NCBI GenBank assembly: GCA_023105745.1
Contig: JALGQZ010000011.1
Span: 46,158,698 to 46,222,697, forward strand
Direction of reading: 5' to 3'
Origin: Austropuccinia psidii
Taxonomy: Eukaryota; Basidiomycota; Pucciniomycetes; Pucciniales; Sphaerophragmiaceae
DNA: 64,000 nt
Part shown: one piece after another, positions 23,881 to 41,007 of the stretch
Position numbering within the stretch: position 1 is the first letter of the stretch
Layout of the letters: the number at the start of each line of letters is the position of its first letter
The notes under the pieces: model-generated
The model's database searches: none
What the model was told of the DNA's origin: nothing
The model's input: the letters and a program-made list of their open reading frames with translations, nothing else
Program-made: the position numbers and the translations under genes

Positions 23881-24829
23881 GGTTTTTAGGCATATTATCT
23901 CACTTTGTTATAAATAATGTTGAACTTTTTTAGGCATGAATATTTGAACTATTCAAAATCTCAATTTCAAAAGACTACTATTCATTAATTCTCCTTTACA
24001 GCTTTTATTAATAAAAGGAGTTTAGAGTTTCTTATGTTTATGTTTGGAATTGATAAATTTTAGATTTCAAAGCTTATAATTAATTGATGTTTTTCTTCTA
24101 ATAAGAGTTGAAAGCAAAATAGTTTTTCTTGGTGGTATAGTGTATTGAATAATTACCAGTATGACTAATTAGACAGAATATCACACATATGAGTTCAATT
24201 TGACTGTATTTATGATTTTTCATTCTTTTGAAGATTTTATACACTTTCTCCTTGGTAAACATCTAGAAATATTTTGAGAAAGAGCTCATCTAATTTAAAA
24301 TTTCCTCAAGTTGTTAAATTAAAATTTATAAATAATTTAAATTAAAACACCTGAAAGATAAGCGTTTTTTGGTCAAGAATGTTTTTAAAAAGTCTTTTCT
24401 GTGTATGAGGATGAAATTTCAAAGGATATCTTATCCAAGTTGGAGGGTTTTAAGATAGATGGGTGGGAGGCTGGGGGGAAAATTTTAGGAATAACTTAAA
24501 AGCTAGGGGGAATTAAAAAGGGAGTTGGGGATTAGTTTGGGAATTAAGGTAACAGGAAGTCAAAAAATTATATATTGAAAACTGAGGATTTGGGGAAAAC
24601 AAGAAAGTTTTATAAAAAAAGATGGGAAGGTTTATTTCAAATAACCCTATTGTGTTACATATTATATAAGGCCCCTCTTCCCTAATACATGAGGATCCTG
24701 GGAAAAATGTGATGAGGTCAAAAATCTCAAAAAAATCAAAGGACTAATCATTTTAGTTTGGTGTTTTGGTAGTACTTTGGGATTAATTTTTGAAAAAGAT
24801 TGAAACAAAGAAAGAATGATAAATAATAA

Positions 24830-25010
24830 AATCATTAAAAAAAATGGAAAAAAATAAAAAAATTAAGAAAATAAAAAAAAATTAAAAAAATTAAAAAAAA
24901 TTAAAAAATTAAGAAAATTAAAAAAAATAAAAAAATAAAAAAATAAAAAAATAAAAAAATAAAAAAATAAAAAAATAAAAAAATAAAAAAATAAAAAAAT
25001 AAAAAAATAA
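24830..25010. repeat. A-rich array of 8-bp TAAAAAAA units
   Basis: From about 24925 to 25009 the unit is one T followed by seven A, repeated about ten times. It is preceded by irregular AATTAAAAAA units. Unlike the arrays at 1231-2157 and 7931-8307, the period is 8 and no MULE terminus abuts it. Confidence 0.9.
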
Positions 25011-27008
25011 TCCAAAAAAATGCGGATACTCCATTATATTCTTTCAAGAAAACGGGCCATTTACAAAAGAACATAAGTTTTAAAAATGAGAAAAATGTGG
25101 TTTGAACTTCCTTTTTTCATAAGAGACCATTCACAGTGCAAAATTAAAAATAAAAATGAAAATGAACCCATTTTCCAAATAAATTGAATAAGAGAAGTAA
25201 ACAAAGGCCATTCACAAAATAAAAATTCCAGTCATAAGATAAAATTAATATTTAAAATGAAAACAAATGGGGTTTGGCTGTTTTTAGTAATAAAGCATTA
25301 TTTCTTGGGGAGAAAGATTCAAGCAGTCTTCTTTCAAAATATATCCAAAAAAGAAGAATCACAAAATATTTTTCAAAAAATCTTAAATTTCTTTTGTTTG
25401 AAAAGAAAAGTTGGTTTGAAGTTTTTGGAAAGTCAGAAAGATTCTGGTATGCAGGTAGTAATTCCCTATCCTTAAGAGATTTTTCAATCCTTTTTGAGCT
25501 TTCATATCTATAGTTTGATTATATTACCATTATTTTTATAGTCCTAATGATATTATTATGAGTATTGATTAATTATTAAGATTCAAATATTCTTTCAATT
25601 GACTCTTTTAAATACCTTCTTGAATGTTTTGGATCATCTTAATAGAAGCCATATTGGCTTTCTCTATATATGTTTTATATTAACATTTATTCTGCTATCA
25701 AGAATTAATTTAAATAACAAAATATGTGGAGGATAAATATTTCTTATGCCCATTCAAGAAATATGCAACAAGGATGAAATAGTTCTAAGATAAATTATTT
25801 CCTTGTTTTTTATATGTTAAATTACAAAGTAGATTCAAGTAGAATGTGAGTCTCTAAACCTCAAATAATTTTTTTCATAAAACTCAAAATATGATTACTT
25901 TCTTTTCTTTAATCTCTTATATTATAAAGCTCACTTTGTAGATAAAATCCTTTTTGAATCACAAAGAGCTCAAAAAATATCAATATTAAGACCTTTCTCA
26001 GAATCCATATCTTCTTTCTCAGTTTTTTCTTGAAAAAACTTTATGAATATATTTTTGGAGCTCTTCTCACATTTATACTAGATTGTCTGATAATGCAAGA
26101 AATAAGATACCTATTTTATGAATGGTTCTCCAATAGGAGAACTTAAATCCTTCCTTTCTTCAGAGATTTTGGTTAAAATATTCATGTGATTTGATATTAT
26201 TTTTGATAAATTTTCCAAGAAAAATAATATAAACATCAATCTCTGAATCCAATAAACTTCTATCTGTACATGTGGTTGGCATTTTCAAAGGATCTCAAGT
26301 CCCCTAAATATCAAAAGAAAATCTGAGTAGAAGATAAAGCTGCCTCATGAGAAAACTAATAGCCCTTTTTTCAAAAAACTCCATATATCCTATGTGCTGA
26401 TCAATATTCAAAGATAATTTTTCCTATCTAATTTGTATTTTTAAAAAATATCAGATTTACTCATTAGCATTGATAATTTAATAATAGGGTTTTGGAATAA
26501 CTTGATATTTTTTTTCACAACTCCCATTTAGTAATTAGTTCTTTTTCTGAAAAAAACTTTGAATATCTATCAGAAAAATAAATTCAAGTTGAAATCCAAA
26601 AAGAGCTAAGGTGTCATTTTTCAGATTTAAATAATGGTGAATTTTGTTCATCTCTTTTAAGATATCATTTTTATTCCTTTCTCAGACTTGAAAAAATCAT
26701 AATATTTGAATTCCTTTTAAATCCAGTGTGTTTCTAGGCACATGCTGGGGTTTTATTTATTTATTTATTTGAATTTTTTCTTGAATTTTATTGGTTTAAA
26801 TCATGAAAAAAGAAACTTATGTTAAAATTTATAAGATGAACTTAAGAGAACAGTTGGTTTTTTAAAAATTTGCATTAAAATATTAAATTTAATTTAATTT
26901 TGGTTTTTTTAAGTTCTCAAAAGAATTTTATTTATTAAGTTTTTTTCTTTTCATAAAATTATCAGAAATTAAAAAGAAAATAAATTATCTTTTGGATATA
27001 ATAATTTA

Positions 27009-28914
27009 AGCCTTTTGGTTTATTTTACATACTCAAATAGGCCATAATTCATATTAAAATAACTTCTGGAATATACATAACTCATAATTGATTCATATAT
27101 CAGAAACTTATTCTTTTTCATATAGACAAATATGAATAAACTTTTTGTTGGGAATCTATGGTTTTAAGACCAGAGTTGAATTCTACACAAAGATTTACCT
27201 ATGGTAACTTCATGAGGCTATTAAGCTTAAATTAACTCTGAGATGGTAATATGGAAAATACTTTAACACCTCATGATCAATACCACATAAAAGAAGTGTG
27301 AATTTTTTTGTTTTTTTTTTAGTTTTGCACAAAAATGATGGTATTGTGAAAAATCCCATGTTAAATATAATCTAATCATAGGGTTATGCATGTTTTTGTA
27401 GCTTAGAGCTACTTTATTCCTACATACAGTTTTGGTACACCCATAATGGATATCAGTCTTGATGCCTGAATTCTTATCTTTGATGTGAAAATAGCTAAGT
27501 GGGATAAAAGACATCAAAGAGAGAAAGGGTACCCAACTTCTGGAACCTCTGAGGAATGAAAATATCCAAACCTTTGATATATGGCTTATAATGGCCCATT
27601 TTCTCTATTTAAACCTTTTGGGAACCTTGTTACCAAGTCAATATCCCATTAAATCATGATAAAATAGAAAATAAGCTGCTATTTTGATGTGACAAGGAGG
27701 TAATGAGAAACTCTGACTCCTTCAACCATGTTCATTATTGATCATTTCCCATTTGGAAGCATAAAAAGAGTAATAAAAAACCTTTTTTGACTAGTATCCA
27801 TGAAACTACCTCCTGGAAACCAGCTGTCTCTATGCTATTTTCCCATACCACATATAAAATGTGGTAAAACTTTGAAAATTAATTCAAAATACAATTCTTG
27901 ATTAATACTTGTAAATATTTCATGACCAATTTAGAAAGTAATATTCCAAACTAAATCCAATAGTAATTATGACTTCATAATTCAAATTGAAATTTTTACT
28001 CACAGTATATTTTTGAAGATTTCACAAAAAAACACTGAATCTTCAAGAATTCACATAAAATAAAACCTGTGATGAAGTATCTAATAAACTTGATAACTTT
28101 GAGAAAAAAAATTAGTTTGAAATAAAAGACCTCTTATAGTAACTCCTACATTTCTTAGCCATAAATGGGTTGGTAGCTATGTAAAATGTCTTAATTAAGT
28201 AATTCTGATAATCTGGCATGACTACAAGTGATGTAATCAATGAACCAACTAAGGTAACTGGTTTTTCACTCACTTTTTTTCAGTTCTCTCCAGAGCAGGA
28301 CTCTGTGAGATGTTTTAGACTTAAAAGAAACATGCTATTTCTTCTTTTTCAGATATCATCTTCTTATTCAGTTTAATCATCAATATTATCAGTAAGTATT
28401 AGCTAAGATCATTTTTAAAGAATTTTTATCTTCCCAAATTTATCGGAAAGACATTAAATCAAAGAAAAAATACTATTTCCAATATCCTTTAACTATCAAT
28501 TGTTGTATTACTGCTTCAGAGACAATTTTTATCCTTTATATCCACAAACAATCTTTCAAATCACTCTATCAGATCTTTTCAAGGTATTTTTGGTTAATAT
28601 TGAGTGATTTATTAAATTATTGAAGTTTTGCTTTAATTTCTTTAGCTTTCTTCAATAATTTACAATAATTATTCTTGTCAAAGATATTTATTGATTAAAA
28701 TAATTCCATATTATTTCAATAAGTTTTATTATTAATTCTTCTTCTAATTGACTCTATTAGACAATTACTTCTTACTGCTATAATCACTAGTAGTGTATAG
28801 CAAGTAGCAGAAATAATTAAGCAATTAATCATTTTGTTCTGTTGATACTAGATCCATTTATTATATTCAATAAGAAAATTCATATTATAAAGGGTTTCAT
28901 ATACAAATATTACA
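27009..28914 (-). repeat. R repeat copy 2
   Basis: Full-length minus-strand copy. On the plus strand it opens AGCCTTTTGGTTTATTTTACATA and closes ...CAAATATTACA, matching the ends of R4. The flanks AATAATTTA (27000-27008) and AATAATATA (28915-28923) agree at 8 of 9 positions, which fits a 9-bp target duplication. The conserved short frame is at 27514-27263. No transposase was found. Confidence 0.8.
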
Positions 28915-30991
28915 AATAATATATATTTTTTGAAATCAAATTTTATTACAATTTAAGAATATATATGGTGTTTCTTCCCAAAATCCCTTTGGGAACTGAT
29001 ACAGTGTTTCTGTAGGAATTCCCAGTTGGTGTTCAGTTTATATATTTTCTAAACACATTTGACATTTGCTACATAAACACTGTATTCAGAATGTATGTAG
29101 TAATTTACCAGTGCGCATCTAGCAATTACCTAAATCAATTACATCAAACAACCTCAAAATATTTGAGTCTTTCAATAGTACTTGAATTATCTTAGGAATA
29201 GAAATCCAAACTAAATAAGAAATGAATAATATCACCAAAAACCTGAACCTGATTTGATTCAATGTAGATATGTTGAGTTTTGGTTAATATATATTGAATT
29301 AATTCTAATCATAATAATTGATATCTTATGATTCATTAATCATTAAATATTTGTCCATTGATCAAAAATGTATAGCTATACTATTTTAAAGTGAATATTT
29401 GAATAGGACTTTATTTTTCTGAAATATTATTTAAAAGATGAAGATTTTTTAATAATATGGCTTCTATTTACTTAGTATATATTTTCTTAATAATTTTCAT
29501 ACTAAAATCCATTGATAGATCTCTTCACAATAATTTGGAAAAAATAATTATTAATTGGTTTTTTAAAATAATATTTTTCAGTTTTGGCAAATTTAAAGTC
29601 TATATCATTGACCTTTAGGGCTTAATTTTTTTTATTTTTCATTTTTGAAGCACATGTTTGTTTAAATGAAAACTCATATTGATATGCTGTTAGCTGTATT
29701 CTTCCGTATTAGATTTTTAAAAGCTCAATAATTCATATTAAAAATAAATATTTAATTGGATGTATCCTTTTTTTTGTGCTCAAACAATATTCCTGAAGCC
29801 TCATACTCTTTCCTTTGGGTAGGAGTAGAATTTATTTTTGAAATATAATTCATTTTTTCAGAGAAAAATTATATTGTAATATAAATGAAAAGAATCATTT
29901 TTTAAAAAATTATAATAATATATTTTTTAATGTTTAGCTTAATAATAATATTCATTTAATAATATTCTTATGCTTATTTGAAATGTAATTATTTTGTATT
30001 AAATTAAACAAGCTTTTGGAAAAATTTGGGTTCAATCAAGAGAAATTCTAGAATAAACTTAGAGTTTTTAAAATATTGAAAAACTATTCCATTTGAAACA
30101 GTTCATAGAGAAATTTGAAAACTATATTATAGATTACTTATTCAGTGATATATATATAGTTCCAAATTGGATCTTATACTTAGTAATTATAATAGGGTTG
30201 TTCAAATACTCAGAATATTAACATGAATTTATTCACAAATAACACCTGATGTTAAAAGCTTGGTTAATTTCACAGCCCCTGATTACTTGTTTATTATGGA
30301 ACATCTTCAAGTAAATTTCAATTTTGACGCTTGCTTTAGGGCTTCTGAAAAACCCTCTTCAGGTTAGCTACCTTCATAGAAACAGAGAAGATTTCAGAAG
30401 CTAGAAAATGAAGTACACAAGGACCCCCAATTTCAATTGAATCCTAGGTAAACCAGATTATCTAATCAATAGAATACAGATAAGAATAATTATATAATTT
30501 AAAAGCAGTTCTTAGAAAAAACTGGATTAAAAATAACTCCTTAGGATAGTACAAATAGAATTAAAAAAAATTCTGAAAATCTTAATTCCATTCCTTCTTC
30601 TTTTTTGGAAATTGATTCTTTGTTTGGAGAAAAGCCTCATTTCACTCATTTAGACTTTAATTATGGACAAGATGGTTATAAAATCAATTAAATTCTACCA
30701 CAATCTTCAGGAAATAATTGAGATTTTATTAAACTTGTCTACTTATTGGACATAATAGTTCTTTTAATTCCTAAAATTCAAATTTCATTCTTATTTTCTT
30801 AAATGTAGCATTAACAAAGCTTCAAAAAAGAGTTGTATTAATACTGAGCTAGAGAGAAATGATTATAATGGAAAATAAACTGGAAATGTGAGGAGAATAT
30901 AGCATTGAATCAGGAAACTAACTTAATGATGAATGGTTTTGATGATATTATGGTAATGGGAAGTACTAAATATTTTTAACCTCATGAAAAT
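28915..30991. other. AT-rich noncoding stretch
   Basis: No coding frame, RNA gene or second copy of this sequence was seen in the window. Confidence 0.55.
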
Positions 30992-32876
30992 GGTAAGATT
31001 TGTCTATGAAACTGTTGATAATATTACTATTAATTAACAGTACTATGACTGTTCTTATGAAATATAATAATAAAATTATTATAACCACAATTAAATAATT
31101 AATTAATTAATTATTTCTTTTACTTTTTATACACTACTGGTGATTATAATAGTAAGCAGTAATTGTCTACAAGAATCAATTACAAGAAGTATTTAATAAT
31201 AAAACTTCTCTATTAAAATAATAAAATTATTTTAATATATAATCATATTTTTCAAGAATAATTATAAGTATAATTCTTGAAGAAAACTATTACTAGAGAA
31301 AAACTTTTAATAATTAATAATAAATCACTCACTAATAGTCCAATGAACCTTAGACAGAGATTGGTAGAGAGATTTGACATATAATTGTGGATTTAAAGGA
31401 TCAAAATTGATTTATAAAGATATTACAGCAATATATAGTTTATTTCTATTATTCAACGTCTTTTCTGATTGATTCTGTAATAATTAAAACACTTAAGAAA
31501 AGTTTTAACTAACACTTACTGGTTGGTAATAATGGTATAATTGGATAATGAGATGATTTGGAAAAAAATGGCAAGAGGAGACTTCTATTAAGTCTAAGAC
31601 AGCTCACAGAGGAGTTCCATTGAGAAAAATGAGAAACCAGTGAGTGAGAAAACAATAATCCACTTTGGATTAATGATTGCATCATCTGTTGTCATGTAAG
31701 ATTATCATAATTACTTAATTGATGCTTTTATGTGACTACCAACCCAAATATGGTTAAGAACAAAAGGAGTAACAAATGTAAATATTATTTTATTTCAAAA
31801 TGAATATTAATTAATCAAATTTATAAATGTTATTGGAAATTTCATCACAGGTTGTATTTTCTGTGAATTTTTGAAGATTCAGTATTTCATGTGGAATTAT
31901 CAAAAATGGACTGTAAGTAAAACTTTGAATTTCACTTATGAAACTGTAATTCCGTTTGGTTTATTTATGGATGAAATTTTCAGAAAGATTCATTTAGAAT
32001 TGTGTTTTTAATGAATTTTTGAAGGTTTTACCTCATTTCTACATAGAATTGCAAATAGCACTATATTACTGGTTGCTATGAGATAAATCAATGGATACTA
32101 TTCCAAAAAGGGTTTTAATTACTCTTTGAAGGCTTATTCATGAAAAATAATTAATAATTGACATGTTTACAGGAGTCTAAGTTGCTCTTTACCTCCTTGG
32201 CACATCAAAATAGCAGGTTATTTGCTTTTTTCTTGTGATTTACTGAAGTTGTAACATGGTAACCAAGTTCCCAAAAGGTTTTAGTTTACCAATTAGGCCA
32301 AGATCAGCCATGGATCCAAGCTTTAGAGCTATCCATGCCTCAGAGGCCTCAGAAGTTGGGTACCCTGGCTCTGTTTGATGTCTTTTGTCCCCCTTAGCTA
32401 TTTTCATGTCAAAAATAGAAATTCAGGCTTCAAGACTGATATCCACTATGGGTGTACCAAAATTTTATGTAAGAATACCATAATATTAGGTGCCATAAAC
32501 ATGCATAACACTATTTTTAGTGAATATGTAACATGGGATTCCTCACATTCCCATTATTTTGGCGTGAAATTGAGAAAAACAAGAAATCTTCACAATTCTT
32601 TTATGTGGTACTGAAGTATTTTCCATATTACCACCTCTTAGAGTTAATTTAAGCTTATTCACTCTATGGAGTTACCCTAGGTGAATTTTGGTGTAGAATC
32701 CTAATCTGGCCTTAAGTCCATGGATTTACTTACTCACAAAAAAGTTATTCATCTTTTCTGAAATAAAAAATGATGAATTTTTAATATATGCATGACTTAT
32801 GGGTTATGCATAGTTCAGATTTTATTTTTAAAGATAGTTGTGGCCTATTTGGGTATGTAAGATATACCTCAAGGCT
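30992..32876 (+). repeat. R repeat copy 3
   Basis: Full-length plus-strand copy from GGTAAGATTTGTC to ...ACCTCAAGGCT. The flanks CATGAAAAT and CACAAAAAT agree at 7 of 9 positions, so the duplication is only weakly supported here. The conserved short frame starts at the ATG at 32378. It is followed by an A-rich segment (32877-33002) shared with R1. Confidence 0.82.
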
Positions 32877-33002
32877 CACAAAAATACAAATAAAGAATAA
32901 AATAAAAATAAAAAGAAAAATTGGAAAAAAAATAAAAATAGAAATAAAAATAATAAAAAATAAAAAAATCCAAAAAATAAATAAAATAAAAATAAAGAAT
33001 GT
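32877..33002 (+). repeat. A-rich segment shared with R1 flank
   Basis: Matches 1231-1330 in order, including a TTGG interruption and an AAAAAAATCCAAAAAAT block. It was therefore present next to the common ancestor of R1 and R3. R2 and R4 lack it. Confidence 0.7.
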
Positions 33003-34514
33003 TGCATAAAGATTTAAAATGTTAGTGTGTTGTGAATACTATAAAACTCATAAAATCAATTAATTGAAAATTTAATATAAAGCTTAAGGGAAAAAAAACT
33101 AAACTGGTATATTCATGACCTATTAAGTAAAAATGTGGCTCTTCAAGTAATCCACAAGCAAAATTATTAATTACTTTGAACCAAAAAAAGTTTTTTGATC
33201 TCACTCAAAACAACAAATTTCTGAAAGATAAAAATAATAATAATAATCCTTGCCTTGCCATCATAATATTAATCTTAGCACATTTGGTTAAAAAATATCT
33301 TGATAATTTCAATTGAAGGTCACATTCATTAATCCTTTTTTTATAATGATTTCAAACTGAATTATGTATCCATAACATCAAATTACCCTTATAGCCTAGT
33401 AGTTATTTTACAAAATAAAATTCAATTAAAACAATTTAATTTAACAAAAAAATGAGATTAAAAAATTAAAAAAGGCTAGTATAAATAAACAATTTGGAAC
33501 AAAATAATTCTTGTGATAATAATCTTTCATTAGAGTATTTAATTACTCTATCTTTTCACTTTTTTTTTCCAATTTTTTGAATTTTGTTTGGATTGACCTG
33601 AGAAATTTTAAAGTGGAAGTTTATTTTAAATATGTTATTTCAATTTTTGAATAATACAAGTCACTTATTTCTCATTCAGATAGATTCAGTCAGGGGGATT
33701 TCTACTCTACATGAAAGCCATTTCCATTCCTCAAGTATTTTTTCATCATTAGCAAACTTGATTCTGTTCCATCACTTTTTGGTGGATAAAGAAGACATTT
33801 TTCTATACCTCAGTTGTAAACCCTTCAAATTGGCATAAAAAAGTATTGATTTGATTTTTATCATGGAGGCTTTTTCAGCTACAGTTTCATAACAGTTTGA
33901 CTTTCAATTCTCAGACTACATTTTTCTGACATCCTGCAGACTTCAATACCTGTAATCATTTCCTCTGCTAAAGGGCATTACTTTTCAGGCAAAAATTTCA
34001 ATGGTCTTTTTTCAATTACAGCTGAAGAGAAGAAAAAGACAACGTGCAACAGCTGAACCTAAGCCCCAGACCATATTGCCAGATGAATGTCACGGGTATC
34101 ATGACAAATTAGGTAAATAGTCTTTGATCTTTCATTAAGCACACAAAAGATGATGGACCACAAAAGGAAATCAATTCTAAAATAAGTCACAACTACGTCA
34201 AATATTCGAGGTTGCTTTCCACGTGAAAGCTTGAGCAATTTAGATATTAAAGCCGATTATTGAGAGGAGTGGGAAATTGCATTTGAAAAATATGCCCTCA
34301 AAGAAATGTAGATACTGATTGCATGTGATACATTTAAATAGTGGGAACGAGAAAACAGAAACCACAAGAAAACGTTTTAGGCCATAAAAGCTGGTTTATA
34401 AGCAAGCAACTTCGGCATTTTTTGACAACTTATTAGACAGCAAGATTGGGTAGTACTTGAGGGGGGGGGGGTATAGAGAATGGTTTTTTGATATTTTCTG
34501 GGTCGTCAAATCAC
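33003..34514. other. Noncoding DNA downstream of Hsp70
   Basis: AT-rich to about 33900. At 34021-34111 a stretch of better coding composition lies between an acceptor-like TTTTTCAATTACAG and a donor-like GTAAAT; it encodes a Lys/Arg-rich start and then PDECHGYHDKL. No partner exon was found, so it is not called as a gene. Poly-G at 34460-34470. Confidence 0.5.
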
Positions 34515-37842
<3,328 letters not shown>

Positions 37843-37878
<36 letters not shown>

Positions 37879-37924
37879 TCTCCTTCGTAAAAGCCGAACG
37901 CTCTACCGACTGAGCTAACCGGGC
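37843..37924 (-). tRNA. tRNA-Lys(UUU) with a 9-nt intron
   Basis: Read on the minus strand it folds as a complete cloverleaf. The acceptor stem GCCCGGT pairs with ATTGGGC with two G-U pairs. The D arm is GCTC...GAGC, the anticodon stem is TTCGG/CCGAA, the T arm is GGGGG-TTCGAGC-CCCCC and the discriminator is G. The anticodon loop would be 16 nt; removing CGAAGGAGA (37879-37887), one base 3' of the anticodon where tRNA introns normally lie, leaves the 7-nt loop CTTTTAA with anticodon TTT. No run of four T is seen just downstream. Confidence 0.95.
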
Positions 37925-40636
37925 AAAAGACATAGCACAGAGAGCAACGCGGCCAACTGCCAATATCAAACTCTTATTTCTATGAGCTATGTCATGAAGC
38001 TTAAAGTTTAATTGCTGGTCTTTTATTTATAAACTGATAAACTTATCATTTTCGAAAGATATGTAATACATACTAACATTTCATCTTAGTAGAACAAACC
38101 CATTATCATTATTTTCAATTAATCATCAAATTTTTAATTCAAAGTCTAAATTTTCTGTTCTTACAAAATATGAATTCCAATTTTGAGCCTAAAATGCTCA
38201 TAAAATAATAAAATTAAAATAAAATTATCTGGCTACCATGGTTATTTCATTTTTATTTTACTACTAATTAACAAACAATCAAGGGAAAACTGTGTTTGTA
38301 TGCAGTGTTTTATTGGTAAATCGCAAAAACAGACTTATCTTTTTGAAAAGAAACTCTAAAATTAATGATTTTAAGAACGTATACTTAGGAATAAAAGTCA
38401 AATCATTATTAGATGTGATAAGCCATCAAGCGTTGAATTAAAGCTAAGTTTAAAAATAATAATAATGAGTGGATTATCTAACCTTATTATAGAAAGTGAG
38501 AACCACATTTCTACTTGACAAATAATGGCGCTGAACTTGAGGTATCAATCCTTCATTATTTACAAAATGGAGAGTTATTAGGGGTGTAAAGCTTGATTTA
38601 ACTACCATAATTTAGGAATTTGTTAAGCCTTTTTAATCTAAATAAGCTTAATTGGGCATTTTATAGTGTATATATTTTCATTTTTGCATTGGTCTATATA
38701 TGAAAAGAAGGTATTACCACAATTATATCTGACATAAACTCCCTATCAAGTTAATATGATTTAAAATTTCATGAAGCTATTTCATTTGACTTAATTTTAA
38801 TATCCTTTTATGTTTTTGAAATTTATTTATTTAAATTTCAGACTTTTGAGACAATTTTTGAAGAAAATTTCAACAATATTATTAAATATTTCCTTCATAA
38901 AAAGAATTTAAATCATCAATAATAAGAAGTTTTTGTATTGAAATATTTTTTAAAATCTCAAAAACAAATGTTTAAGGGTGTCAAAGATATCAAAATCAGC
39001 ATTTAAAAAAGGAATTTATATCATTCCTCCAAAGCTGACAAATAAGCACTTAAAACAAACACTTTTTCAAAAAATAACCATATAAAATTCCATTGTCTGA
39101 TATATCTTAAGTCTTATTTCATTAAAAAAAAGTGGTTTTTAAATCTCAAATGCTCCTTCAAAATTCAAATTATTTCTTGAAATTTCTCATGAAAAGTATT
39201 AAGCTTTTAATCAAGTCAACCCAAAAATTCTTAGAGCATGTCAACAACTAGTAAAAATCTGTTCAAATATATTGATGCACTTCAGGAAATGTCTCTCACA
39301 CAACATTATGATCTTGGTATTTAGGATAAGATTTTACTCCCCAAGGCTCTATATGAGAAGTGGTATTTTATTCCACACAAATTCATACATTACTCACCAG
39401 TGTATGAAGAAGATTTTCTCTTTGCTATTTCTGATTGAAATTTGAGTAATTATTTTGCACAAAATGAGATTCATTTTCCCCCCTTCTGGATATTATTGAG
39501 GAGCTATGGATTTTTCCAGAAAAGTTCACCTTATTTGCAAAGAAAACCTTCCTTAAAAATGGAAGTGGAAATTTGTGTGTTTGGCTCTATTATTAAAATG
39601 GTTACAGCTCCACAAATAGAAGAAAATTATTAGGGTTATCCTAGGGAAAAATGCTTGTATATAACAATAAATTTTATGAAGAAATATTTGAATGTTTTGG
39701 ATTTGCTTATTAAACCAAAACAACATCAATTGAAAATCCTGAACTGGATAGTAATCACCATTTTGCTGAGAAAGGAGTTATCTTTTTTCTCTTATTTTGT
39801 AAAATATGTATATTATAATGTTTTCTTTTTTGAGGTATTCTTTGACTGCACAGATTTTCTTTGATATAAACAGAAATATCATTTCATTTTATTCTGAATT
39901 TAATAGCTCACACCATAACCTTTTAATTTTTGAGAATGCCAAAATTTTTCAAAGGCCATTTAAGTATTTCTCAACCCATTACTACCTTTTAGTTTACTTA
40001 TCATATGCTTTTAAATTCTTTTTTGCACCTGAATACCATAATAATTCACTTAATGATCCTCAAAATTGAAATTTTAATGTATTCCTGGCTTTTCCAAGGG
40101 TTTGGATAAAGAATTTTCTTGAATTTTTAAAAGTAAAATGTTCAAGTATTTTTGAAATGTGCACAAAACTAAGGAAAAAATAATATTGTTGAGCTTCACA
40201 AATGGGTGGTAATTTGTTTTTTTACACAATTTACTTTCAGAAATATAAGATAGCTGGGCTAAGCTTTACAATGAATAAGTAGAAAAATTTAAAGTTATTT
40301 CTGTAAACAAGAATTATTAATTTGACGGAAAGAGTGAAAGGTCTTTTGTAAAATCAATGACTTTTATATAGCCTTGAAATTAAAGTTTTTTTGATCAATA
40401 ACTCTAAATATATTTATTTTTTATTTATATCTTTATTTAAACATTTTAATTCTCCTAATAAATAATATTATAATATAATAAGAAGTGTTTATGAGGTAGA
40501 AGTAGTGAAATAAATATAATCAACATTTCCAAGAAACAATCAATATATAAATATTCTTTTACAGCTAGCTCATCCATTTTCCTCAATAATGATACTTACT
40601 TGATAAGTAGTTGATCTAGAAGGCCTAATAGAGTAT
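37925..40636. other. AT-rich noncoding stretch
   Basis: No coding frame with protein-like composition. The frames at 39442-40069 are AT-driven openings without recognisable motifs. No terminal repeats or second copies were found. Confidence 0.55.
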
Positions 40637-41007
40637 GAATATTTCACAGGGGCTCTTGGGGAAAACAAGAGTGGCCTGGTACTCAGGGATCAAGAACTCA
40701 CTTGGAGGGATCCAAAAGGATAAAGAAATAAAAGAAGAATATATTTCTTCAAAGGAAAATAGGAGAAATTACAAAGTATTCCAAAAGATAAGAATGAAGC
40801 CAAAGTCCAAAGGCCAAAGATCCAACCAAAATAATCCTCAATTCACTGTTTCAACCTGCCAGAAAGAACAATGGAATTAGTAAAGGATATGAACACCAAT
40901 ATCCACTGACAGGCAAAGAGAAAGGTGCAAATGACTGACTTAGGAATATAAGTATTTACTTTAATTAATGAAAAACAATTAGAATAAAAATAAATACAAT
41001 ATATTAA

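Larger units (their letters stand above)
21343..27008. other. AT-rich noncoding stretch
   Basis: 21343-22360 is the upstream side of the 273-aa gene and has moderate GC. Beyond that the sequence is AT-rich with low-complexity patches and no convincing coding frame. The short frames near 25257-25513 look like chance openings in A-rich DNA. Confidence 0.6.

Noticed and set aside
25257..25513. Two overlapping short frames
   Set aside because: AT-driven openings with no start context, domain or supporting neighbour.
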